Of a stretch of DNA of 5,111 bases, positions 1-5,111 are shown piece by piece. How positions within the stretch are numbered: position 1 is the stretch's first letter; each line of letters starts with the position of its first letter. The stretch comes from an uncultured Arenimonas sp. (GTDB lineage Bacteria > Pseudomonadota > Gammaproteobacteria > Xanthomonadales > Xanthomonadaceae): contig CAMPHE010000153.1 in assembly GCA_946885815.1 (NCBI GenBank), positions 1-5,111 of the forward strand, in the 5' to 3' direction. The notes beneath the pieces are model-generated. The model did not search any database and was not told the origin of the DNA. It saw only the letters and a program-made list of their open reading frames with translations. The position numbers were made by a program, and so were the translations under genes.

Positions 1-257
1 GCTTCGATCGGCAGCGGATGGCAGAACGGGATCAGGTCGTGCGTGCGCTTCACCGCCATCGTGCCGGCGACGATCGCCGTGTCGGCGACCGCGCCCTTCT
101 TCGTGGCCATGCCGTCGGCGCGCAGAGTCCCGGCGACGGCCGCGGGAAACCGCACGACGCATTCGGCGACGGCCTCGCGCGCCGTCACTTCCTTTCCGGA
201 AACGTCGACCATCGCCGGCCGGCCGGCGTCGTCCACATGCGTCAGTCGCTTCGCCAT
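1..257 (-). CDS. moaC: Cyclic pyranopterin monophosphate synthase MoaC (N-terminal part)
   Basis: MoaC converts the 3',8-cyclo-GTP made by MoaA into cyclic pyranopterin monophosphate, in the cytoplasm, as the second step of molybdenum cofactor synthesis. Only the first 85 residues are in the window; the C-terminal half lies beyond base 1. The N-terminus [10 protein letters not shown] and the following MVDVS are typical of the family. Residues 52-56 (TKKGA) match the segment carrying the catalytic lysine (Lys51 in E. coli), and residues 75-81 (LIPFCHP) are the hallmark active-site His motif. The start at 257 is supported by a Shine-Dalgarno GGAGG located immediately after the moaA stop (TGAGCGGAGGCGGGCATG). 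The gap to moaA is 12 bases, so the two genes are almost certainly co-transcribed. The identification is very secure; the catalytic residues further downstream cannot be seen. Confidence 0.95.
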   Translation of the reverse strand, partial: MAKRLTHVDDAGRPAMVDVSGKEVTAREAVAECVVRFPAAVAGTLRADGMATKKGAVADTAIVAGTMAVKRTHDLIPFCHPLPIE

Positions 258-269
258 GCCCGCCTCCGC

Positions 270-1316
270 TCAGCCGCCGATGTAGAACATCTCGATGCGA
301 CGACCGTCGGCACCGGCGAGAGCGGCACGCCGTTCGCTGTAGCGGTCGTCACGCGCGCGCCAGAGTGTCGCCAGGTGCCCGGCGAGCACGGCTTCGCCCG
401 CGGCGATGCGCGGGCGCAGCGGGTATCCCGCCGATGCGAACAGGCACGTGTAAAGCTGACCGTCGGCCGAGAGCCGCGCGCGATGGCAGTCGCCGCAGAA
501 CGGCGCGCTCACGGAGCCGACGAACCCCACCTCGCCGCCGCCATCGACGTACGCGTAGCGCTTCGCGACCTCGCCCCGGTACGCGGCGCCCACCGGACGC
601 AGCGGCCAGCGGGCGTCGATGGCGTCGCGCGATTCGGCCGACGGCACCACCCGCGTCGGCGACCAGCCGTTGCAGGTGCCGACATCCATGTACTCGATGA
701 ACCGGGGCACGTGCGGCGTGCCGCGGAAGCGAGCGGCGATCGCCGGCACATCGGCTTCGTTCACCCCGCGCTGCACGACGCAGTTGATCTTGAGCGGACC
801 GAACCCGGCGTCTTCGGCGGCGGCGATGCCGGCGAGCACGTGGCCGAGCTCGCCGCGTCCCCCGGACAGCGCGCGGAAGCGGGCCGGGTCCAGCGAATCC
901 AGACTCACCGTCAGACGGTGCAGGCCCGCGTCCTTCAGCGCCCGTGCCTGCGCCGCCAGCAGCGAGCCGTTGGTCGTCAACGCGAGGTCGTCGATGCCGG
1001 GCAGCGCCGCGAGCCGCGCGACCAGCACCGGCAGGTCGCGCCGCAGCAGCGGCTCGCCGCCGGTGAGGCGCACCTTGGTGACGCCCAGTCGGACGAACGC
1101 ACGCACCGCGGTGACGATCTCGTCGAAATCCAGCCGGGCCGCGCGGCCGAGCCGCGGCGCCGCGTCCACGTGCGCTTCGGGCATGCAGTACGGGCAGCGG
1201 AAATTGCAGGTCTCGATCACCGACACGCGCAGGTCGCGCAGTGGCCGGCCCCGCCGGTCCAGCGTCGCCGCGACGGGGTCGGGCGTCGCGTCCGCGGCGT
1301 GCGGCAGCGCGCTCAT
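270..1316 (-). CDS. moaA: GTP 3',8-cyclase MoaA (radical SAM)
   Basis: MoaA is a radical S-adenosylmethionine enzyme with two 4Fe-4S clusters. It rearranges GTP to 3',8-cyclo-7,8-dihydro-GTP, the first committed step of molybdenum cofactor synthesis. The 348-residue length is normal for the family. Seen in the sequence: the radical SAM cluster motif C37-N-F-R-C41-P-Y-C44; the SAM-binding TGGEP at 85-89; TTNGS near 114-118; and the C-terminal cluster cysteines C274, C277 and C291. The extreme C-terminal GlyGly tail, part of the catalytic site in known MoaA proteins, is present (FYIGG). The ATG start overlaps the MBL gene stop as ATGA. There is no good Shine-Dalgarno upstream (the sequence encodes PTPTPVPAA), so translation probably depends on coupling to the gene before it. 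The residues 1-25 extension is ordinary. Confidence 0.97.
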   Translation of the reverse strand: MSALPHAADATPDPVAATLDRRGRPLRDLRVSVIETCNFRCPYCMPEAHVDAAPRLGRAARLDFDEIVTAVRAFVRLGVTKVRLTGGEPLLRRDLPVLVARLAALPGIDDLALTTNGSLLAAQARALKDAGLHRLTVSLDSLDPARFRALSGGRGELGHVLAGIAAAEDAGFGPLKINCVVQRGVNEADVPAIAARFRGTPHVPRFIEYMDVGTCNGWSPTRVVPSAESRDAIDARWPLRPVGAAYRGEVAKRYAYVDGGGEVGFVGSVSAPFCGDCHRARLSADGQLYTCLFASAGYPLRPRIAAGEAVLAGHLATLWRARDDRYSERRAALAGADGRRIEMFYIGG

Positions 1317-2067
1317 GCGGCCGGAACCGGCGTCGGCGTCGGCAGCGCGAGCACGTCGCCGGCGCACGCGACGCGATGGCCGCGCGCGCGCATCGCCTCG
1401 CCGTCGGCGAGCGACGCGTAGTGGTACAGCACGCAGCGCGACAGCAGTGCGGGCGGATACTCGCGTTCGAGATCGTCGATGCCGCTGTGGGACGGATTGC
1501 CGTGCAGCGCGCAGTCGTGCGCGACCACTTCCCCGGCATCGGCATGCCGCGCGAGCATCTCGGGGACCGGCCGCGTGTCTCCGGTCCACACCACGCTGCC
1601 CGGCAGGCGCAGCGCGAACGCGGTGTCCGGCAGGTGGTGGCGCACCGGAAACACCTCGTACCACTGACCGCGATGCCAGAACCCGCGCGTCACCGGCACC
1701 AGCTGCCACGCATCCCACCAGTTCGCGCCGCCTTCCGCGACGACGCCCGGGTAGTCGGCGAGCCGCGCCTGCAGGTGCGGCAGCACCCCGACCGGCACGT
1801 ACAGGCGGGTGCGGCCCCTTCGTTCCGGATCGAAATAGGTCGCGAAGAACAGCCGCTCGAGGCCGCCACGTGGTCCATGTGCACATGGGTGATGAACAGC
1901 GCGTCCGGCAGCGTCGCGTAATGCCCGGTGAAAGCGGTCAGCGCTTCCTGGCCGCAGTCGATCATCAGTTCCGGCGCGCCGTCGCGCTCTATCACCGCCG
2001 ACGCGGCGCCGAGCGCCGTGGCCGACTGCGCATTGCCGACGCCGAGGAAGCGGAGCGACCAGCTCAT
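1313..2067 (-). pseudogene. MBL-fold metallo-hydrolase, frameshifted by one base
   Basis: This encodes a metallo-beta-lactamase-fold hydrolase resembling the RNase Z-like branch; the substrate is unknown. From the ATG at 2067 the frame reads MSWSLRFLGVGNAQ and then FITHVHMDHV. It then goes out of register at about 1864-1869 and stops at 1690, giving a 125-residue product. Homology-like sequence resumes in a neighbouring frame as GLERLFFATYFDPE and runs to the stop at 1313. Adding one G to GTGGCGGCC (to read GTGGGCGGCC) yields a continuous 251-residue protein. Its full metal-ligand set is HVHMDH at 61-66, HH at 144-145, GDT at 163-165, HD at 184-185 and YHY at 215-217. No other lesion was seen, so the break is either recent or a sequencing/assembly error. 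The start has a Shine-Dalgarno GGGAG seven bases upstream and overlaps the kdkA stop as ATGA. Its product could be a metabolite hydrolase; I cannot name it further. Confidence 0.85.
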
Positions 2068-2810
2068 GCGACCGCTCCCGCCAGCGTGCGGTCGTAAGCG
2101 CGCCGCAGGCGCGACCAGCCGTCCCGCCATCCTTCACCCGGCGACAGCTTCACGAGCGAGCGCTGCAGGCGATCCAGGTTCGCAAGGCGCCATCCGGCCG
2201 CCGGGTCGCGCTGGCGTCCGCGATCGAAATCGATCAGCCAGACGCGATCCTCGGCATCGACGAGCACGTTGTTCGCGTTCAGGTCCGGGTGGCAGGCGCC
2301 ATGACGATGGAATTCGGCGATCGTCGCGCCCGCGCGTTCCCACGGCGCGGCATCGACGCCGGCGCCCAGCCACGCTGCCAGCGGTCTGGCACCGGCGATG
2401 CGCTGCACGAGGATCGCCGCGCGATACGACGCCCCCACCCGCCACCAGCCGGCGACGAGCGGTGCCGGCACGGGAAGATGGAGCGCGCGCAGCCGTGACA
2501 GCAACCGGAATTCCGCCAGGCTTCGCACCCGGTTCGTCCCGAGCCACACGTAGTGCTCGCGGCTGATGCGCGCGGCGACGCCGCCGCGCCGGTACCGGCG
2601 CAGCACGCCGTCGCCGAACGCGCCGCGCACGAACCAGGCGGCGCCGCGCCCACCGCTGGCGACGGGCACGGCCGCGTCGCCCCACCATGCGGGCTCGAGC
2701 AGGTCGGGCGTCGCTTGCGGCACGCGCGTCGGGTCGAACACAATCGCTCCCTCTCCACGCGGACCGCGGAACGACTGCTGGCGCTCGGCGGCGGCGAACC
2801 CGGTCTCCAT
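2064..2810 (-). CDS. kdkA: 3-deoxy-D-manno-octulosonic acid (Kdo) kinase
   Basis: KdkA is an ATP-dependent inner-membrane-associated kinase of the WaaP/RIO-like protein-kinase fold. It phosphorylates the Kdo residue on lipid A during lipopolysaccharide inner-core assembly. The 248-residue length suits the family. Visible features: a Gly-rich GGRG at 53-56 (nucleotide-loop region), LRRYRRGG at 70-77, SLAEF at 97-101 and LPVPAP at 112-117. The catalytic HxDxxxxN is H174-P-D176-L-N-A-N-N181, and the metal-binding segment is IDFD at 193-196. All of these line up with the remembered Haemophilus KdkA. The gene heads a minus-strand cluster and overlaps the MBL gene by 4 bases. It faces the opsX-like gene, its expected metabolic partner. 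The start is uncertain: the ATG at 2810 has no Shine-Dalgarno, while GTG codon 24 (2741) does. I prefer the ATG because residues 8-30 look like a normal N-terminus. Confidence 0.92.
   Translation of the reverse strand: METGFAAAERQQSFRGPRGEGAIVFDPTRVPQATPDLLEPAWWGDAAVPVASGGRGAAWFVRGAFGDGVLRRYRRGGVAARISREHYVWLGTNRVRSLAEFRLLSRLRALHLPVPAPLVAGWWRVGASYRAAILVQRIAGARPLAAWLGAGVDAAPWERAGATIAEFHRHGACHPDLNANNVLVDAEDRVWLIDFDRGRQRDPAAGWRLANLDRLQRSLVKLSPGEGWRDGWSRLRRAYDRTLAGAVA
2742..2756 (-). promoter_or_regulatory. Candidate ribosome binding site for an alternative kdkA start
   Basis: On the minus strand GGAGAGGGAG lies five bases before a GTG (2741-2739) in frame with kdkA at codon 24. It is a far better Shine-Dalgarno match than anything before the ATG at 2810. 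Starting here would give a 225-residue protein beginning just before FDPTRV and would widen the divergent gap to opsX to 87 bases. The purine run also encodes RGEG in the longer frame, so it could be chance. Confidence 0.3.
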
Positions 2811-2828
2811 CACGCGCCAGTCTAACCA
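2811..2828. promoter_or_regulatory. 18-base divergent gap between kdkA and opsX starts
   Basis: Only 18 bases separate the two proposed start codons, so any promoter for each gene must lie largely inside the coding sequence of the other. Neither side has a recognisable Shine-Dalgarno. A weak -10-like TAGACT (minus, 2824-2819) and a weak TCTAAC (plus, 2821-2826) each match the consensus at four of six positions, with no convincing -35 box. An in-frame TAA at 2823-2825 fixes 2829 as the earliest possible opsX start. This is a location for regulation, not a proven promoter. Confidence 0.3.
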
Positions 2829-3875
2829 ATGCCCGCGATCCCCGTGCCGCGTTCGGTGTGCCTGCTCCGCCTGTCGGCGCTCGGCGACGCGACGCATGTC
2901 GTGCCGCTGATCCGCACGTTGCAGCGCGCGTGGCCCGATACCTCGCTGACCTGGATCCTCGGCAAGGCCGAAGCGAAAATGCTCGACGGCCTCGAGGGCG
3001 TGGAACTCGTGGTCTACGACAAGACCGGCGGGTTCGCCGCGTGGCGCGAACTGAGGGCCGAACTCGCCGGTCGCCGCTTCGACGCGCTGCTGAACATGCA
3101 GCTCGCCCTGAGGGCCGGCCTGGTGTCGACGGCCGTGCGCGCCGCCCGGCGCATCGGTTACGACCGCGCACGCAGCAAGGAAGGCCATTCGCTGTTCATC
3201 ACCGAGCGGATTCCACCGGGCGGCCACCACGTGCTCGATGCATTCCAGCAGTTCCTGCTGCCCCTGGGCTTGCAGCGGGGGGCGATCGAGTGGCGCCTGC
3301 CGGTGCCCGCCGCCGCGCGCGACTGGGCACGGGCGCAGCTGCCGGGCGAGCAGCCGACGCTGCTGGTGTCGCCCTGCTCGAGCCATGTTCTGCGGAACTG
3401 GCGACCGGAGCGCTACGCGGCCGTCGCCGATCATGCGGCGGCGCATGGCTGGAGGATCGTGCTGTGCGGCGGCCGCAGCGGACTCGAACGGCGGACGGCC
3501 GACGCGATCGTCGCGGCGATGCGCGCGCCCGTCCTCGACCTGGTCGGCCAGGACACGCTGAAGCAGCTGCTGGCCCTGCTCGAGCGCGCGACGATGGTGT
3601 TGTCGCCCGATTCCGGCCCGTCGCACATGGCCAACGCGATGGGCACGCCGGTGCTGGCGCTGCACGCATGCACGGACGGTGACCGCTGCGGCCCGTACTC
3701 GGACCTGCGCTGGACCGTGAACCGTTACGCGGAAGCGGCGGAAAAATTCCTCGGCCGTCCCGTCGACCAGGTGCGCTGGGGACGGCGCATCGAGTTTCCC
3801 GGCGTCATGGATCTCGTCACCGTCGACGACGCGCTGGAACGATTCGACGCGTTCCGCGCCCACCTCGCCGCCTGA
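2829..3875 (+). CDS. opsX: OpsX-like heptosyltransferase I (GT9 family)
   Basis: This glycosyltransferase family 9 enzyme is predicted to transfer the first L-glycero-D-manno-heptose from ADP-heptose to Kdo-lipid A, at the cytoplasmic face of the inner membrane. The protein is 348 residues, a normal length. Seen: CLLRLSALGD at 11-20 (the N-terminal acceptor-domain signature); TWILGKAE at 41-48; VVYDKTGGF at 61-69; LLNMQ at 87-91; a CGGRSG loop at 213-218; and the C-terminal sugar-nucleotide motif SPDSGPSHMAN at 259-269. VVYDK and LLNMQ resemble Haemophilus OpsX rather than enteric WaaC or WaaF. OpsX uses a phosphorylated single Kdo acceptor, which fits the divergent kdkA next door. The ATG at 2829 has no Shine-Dalgarno, and an in-frame stop six bases upstream rules out a longer form. 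Codon 6 (GTG, 2844) is an alternative start. There is no obvious terminator after the stop. Confidence 0.88.
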   Translation: MPAIPVPRSVCLLRLSALGDATHVVPLIRTLQRAWPDTSLTWILGKAEAKMLDGLEGVELVVYDKTGGFAAWRELRAELAGRRFDALLNMQLALRAGLVSTAVRAARRIGYDRARSKEGHSLFITERIPPGGHHVLDAFQQFLLPLGLQRGAIEWRLPVPAAARDWARAQLPGEQPTLLVSPCSSHVLRNWRPERYAAVADHAAAHGWRIVLCGGRSGLERRTADAIVAAMRAPVLDLVGQDTLKQLLALLERATMVLSPDSGPSHMANAMGTPVLALHACTDGDRCGPYSDLRWTVNRYAEAAEKFLGRPVDQVRWGRRIEFPGVMDLVTVDDALERFDAFRAHLAA

Positions 3876-3898
3876 CCCGCGGCGATTCCGCCCGGCCG

Positions 3899-4306
3899 TC
3901 AGGGGGCGGCGCCGGCCCGGTAATCCTGGTAGCTCTTCTCCTCGACGTACGCCGAGCCGAGCGCCAGGTTGATGTCCTTCTTGATCCGCGCGCGTTCGTC
4001 GTTCTCGAAATAGACGGCGCGTGCCAGACGGATGAATTCGCCGTCGAACGCCTGGGCCCGCTCCTTCATCCGGATGTCGTCCTCGATCACCCACAGCCGT
4101 TCGTTGACGGCCTTGAGCTCGGCGCGCAGGCGCGCGATGTCGTTCGAGGCGACCGGATGCGCCATCCACGTCGCTTCCAGCGCCGAAAGCTCGTTGCGCA
4201 CGTTCTCGAGCTTGGCGGGGTCGGACATGCGTTCGGACTTGATCTGCAGGATCGCGATCTTGTCGAGCAGCTCGCCGAAAGAGACGGGCACCTGGATTTC
4301 GGACAT
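3899..4306 (-). CDS. DUF6165 family protein, function unknown
   Basis: A 135-residue soluble protein with no signal peptide or membrane segment. The N-terminus (IQVPVSFGELLDKIAILQIKSERM, about residues 4-27) matches my memory of DUF6165 proteins, whose function is not known to me. Residues 25-75 are charged and leucine-patterned, and look helical or coiled-coil prone (KLENVRNELSALE, then ELKAVNERLWVIEDDI). The C-terminal part, ARAVYFENDERARIKKDIN at about 95-113, is strongly charged. The start is well supported: Shine-Dalgarno GAGGA (4318-4314) sits seven bases before the ATG, with a -10-like TAGAAT further upstream. It converges with opsX, leaving 23 bases between the two stop codons. Its position beside opsX and kdkA suggests a link to lipopolysaccharide or other surface sugar work, but this is inference from context only. 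Confidence 0.8.
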   Translation of the reverse strand: MSEIQVPVSFGELLDKIAILQIKSERMSDPAKLENVRNELSALEATWMAHPVASNDIARLRAELKAVNERLWVIEDDIRMKERAQAFDGEFIRLARAVYFENDERARIKKDINLALGSAYVEEKSYQDYRAGAAP

Positions 4307-4332
4307 GGCGTGATCCTCGGAAACAGGGTCGG

Positions 4333-4338
4333 ATTCTA
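4333..4338 (-). promoter_or_regulatory. Candidate -10 box for the DUF6165 gene
   Basis: TAGAAT on the minus strand matches five of six bases of the sigma-70 -10 consensus. It would start transcription near 4326, about 20 bases before the ATG at 4306 and upstream of the Shine-Dalgarno. It lies just after the tRNA terminator, so an independent promoter is expected here. No recognisable -35 box lies at 16-18 bases. Confidence 0.45.
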
Positions 4339-4347
4339 ACGCGCGCC

Positions 4348-4362
4348 CCCGGCATGGCCGGG
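4348..4362. repeat. Small perfect palindrome CCCGGC-ATG-GCCGGG
   Basis: A 6-bp inverted repeat with a three-base centre, between the tRNA terminator's T-tract and the DUF6165 -10 box. It lies where a -35 box or operator would sit. It could form a second small hairpin after the terminator, bind a repressor, or be chance in GC-rich DNA. It has no T-tract of its own on the minus strand. Confidence 0.35.
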
Positions 4363-4392
4363 AAAAGGAAACGGGGCCCGAAGGCCCCGTTT
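4363..4392 (-). terminator. Intrinsic terminator of tRNA-Ser, UUCG loop
   Basis: On the minus strand AAACGGGGCC pairs perfectly with GGCCCCGTTT (10 bp) around a TTCG tetraloop, an especially stable cap in RNA. CC and TTTT follow the stem, so the run after the stem reads TTTCCTTTT. It begins 10 bases after the encoded CCA of the tRNA, the expected place for a Rho-independent terminator of the tRNA transcript. It also shields the DUF6165 gene from read-through. Confidence 0.9.
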
Positions 4393-4401
4393 CACAGCGT
4401 C

Positions 4402-4492
<91 letters not shown>

Positions 4493-4496
4493 GGAC

Positions 4497-4519
4497 CCCG
4501 GCGCAGCGGTCGCGCCGGG
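4497..4519 (-). other. Perfect GC hairpin in the tRNA-Ser 5' leader
   Basis: CCCGGCGC (4519-4512) pairs perfectly with GCGCCGGG (4504-4497) around a seven-base loop, an 8-bp all-GC stem. It lies between the TATAAT box and the mature tRNA 5' end (4492), so it should form in the precursor leader just ahead of the RNase P site. There is no T-tract on the minus side, so it is not an intrinsic terminator of the caspase gene. Confidence 0.6.
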
Positions 4520-4527
4520 AGCCGCGG

Positions 4528-4533
4528 ATTATA
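4528..4533 (-). promoter_or_regulatory. -10 box of the tRNA-Ser promoter
   Basis: A perfect TATAAT on the minus strand, predicting transcription from about 4521, some 28 bases before the mature tRNA. The bases after it (CCGCGGCTCC) form a GC-rich discriminator like that of stringently controlled stable-RNA promoters. The -35 region at 16-18 bases spacing is poor (TGGCGT-like). The site lies in the 67-base gap after the caspase stop codon. Confidence 0.75.
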
Positions 4534-4559
4534 GGGGGCCGTCGCGGTCCACGCCAGCC

Positions 4560-5111
4560 TCAGGGGCCGGCCGCGCGGGCGCCGCCCTTCGGCATGAAGA
4601 AGAACTCCCCGCTCTCGTGCCCCGCGAAGCGGATCGGCGCGTATTCGGGGTTCTGCGGCACCGCCGAATCCATCGCGCCCAGCGCCAGCGACGTGCTGAC
4701 TTCGGTGAAGAGCCGCTGCGCCTCCAGCAGGCGGTTGTTGTCCTGCAGCACGTTCATGAACGCGCGGGCGAAATAGCTGTGCCGGCCGCTGCCGGTATCG
4801 GGCACCGGCATCACGCCGCCGGACGTCAGCGCGGTGCGCGAACGCCCGTCGACCATCTTCTTCACCCAGGTCGCCCACTTGTCCTGCGGCATCGAGGCAT
4901 CGAACGTCGGTGCCGACGCGCGCGTCATCGTGCCCGAGTAGCAGGAGTCGGCGACGACCAGCACGTGTTTCGCCGCGATGGTGTTCAGGATGTCGCTGAT
5001 CGCGGCGTTCGAGATCCAGGTCTTGCTCGCGCCGGGCGAGCCGTCGGTCGGCACCCAGTAACCCTGGCCGTTCGAATCGATCTCGCCGTGGCCGGCGTAG
5101 TAGATCAGCAG
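4560..5111 (-). CDS. Caspase-family protein (peptidase C14), C-terminal part
   Basis: The last 183 residues of a caspase/metacaspase-like cysteine peptidase; the N-terminus lies beyond the window. The catalytic His is in YYAGHGE (visible residue 8, codon 5090-5088). The catalytic Cys is in VVADSCYSG (visible residue 57, codon 4943-4941). The spacing and the following SRTALTSGG and HSYFARAFM segments fit the caspase p20/p10-like fold. The C-terminal PEYAPIRFAGHESGEFFF stretch is a type I recall from proteobacterial caspase-family proteins. A GTG at 5054 is not a credible start, because the frame and the catalytic His lie upstream of it. Such proteins often carry a signal peptide, TPR or Sel1 repeats, but none can be seen here. 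Substrate and role (cell death, stress, protein processing) cannot be told from this fragment. Confidence 0.9.
   Translation of the reverse strand: MLIYYAGHGEIDSNGQGYWVPTDGSPGASKTWISNAAISDILNTIAAKHVLVVADSCYSGTMTRASAPTFDASMPQDKWATWVKKMVDGRSRTALTSGGVMPVPDTGSGRHSYFARAFMNVLQDNNRLLEAQRLFTEVSTSLALGAMDSAVPQNPEYAPIRFAGHESGEFFFMPKGGARAAGP

Noticed and set aside
1855..1880. Programmed -1 ribosomal frameshift in the MBL gene
   Set aside because: No X-XXY-YYZ slippery heptamer is present at the junction (CAC GTG GCG GCC), and I see no reason for this enzyme family to use recoding. An indel is simpler.
18..2097. Long plus-strand open frames opposite moaA and the MBL gene (18-1421 and 619-2097)
   Set aside because: They are arginine/alanine-rich translations with no recognisable motif, lying antisense to clear moaC, moaA and MBL sequence. 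Long shadow frames are expected in DNA this GC-rich.
3888..3909. Hairpin in the opsX/DUF6165 convergent gap as a bidirectional terminator
   Set aside because: The stem is only six base pairs (CCGCCC/GGGCGG) with a ten-base loop, has no T-run on either strand, and runs into the DUF6165 coding sequence.
2811..4355. Upstream extension of the kdkA frame to 4355, giving a 763-residue protein
   Set aside because: The first roughly 515 residues are antisense to opsX and overlap the DUF6165 gene in another frame, with no family resemblance. Kinase homology starts near 2810.

Overview
This high-GC window comes from a Gram-negative bacterium, most likely a gammaproteobacterium. The clearest pointers are an OpsX-type heptosyltransferase next to a Kdo kinase. 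That pair acts on lipopolysaccharide carrying a single phosphorylated Kdo, as in Haemophilus. A Xanthomonadales-like host is my inference only. Coding density is high and intergenic gaps are very short.

Left part (1-2810, minus strand): a compact gene cluster read right to left. The order is kdkA (Kdo kinase), an MBL-fold metallo-hydrolase, moaA and moaC, with moaC cut by the window edge. kdkA/mbl and mbl/moaA overlap by 4 bases (ATGA), and moaC starts 12 bases after moaA. moaA and moaC together turn GTP into cyclic pyranopterin monophosphate, the first stage of molybdenum cofactor synthesis. The MBL gene carries an apparent one-base deletion just after its HxHxDH metal motif. Restoring one G rebuilds an uninterrupted 251-residue protein, so this is either a very recent lesion or a sequence error.

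Middle (2829-4306): an opsX-like heptosyltransferase I gene on the plus strand starts only 18 bases from the proposed kdkA start. It converges on a small minus-strand DUF6165-family gene of unknown function. KdkA and OpsX should work in succession: KdkA phosphorylates the single Kdo, and OpsX adds the first heptose to it.

Right part (4307-5111, minus strand): a tRNA-Ser(CGA) gene with encoded CCA. It has a perfect TATAAT -10 box, a GC-rich leader hairpin and a strong UUCG-capped intrinsic terminator. Beyond it lies the C-terminal part of a caspase-family (peptidase C14) protein with its His and Cys catalytic motifs visible; its N-terminus is outside the window.

No CRISPR array, insertion sequence, integrase or attachment-site duplication was seen. 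I see no clear new multi-gene system. The points most worth checking are the MBL frameshift, the coupling of LPS and molybdenum cofactor genes, the leader-poor divergent starts at 2811-2828, and the tRNA leader hairpin.
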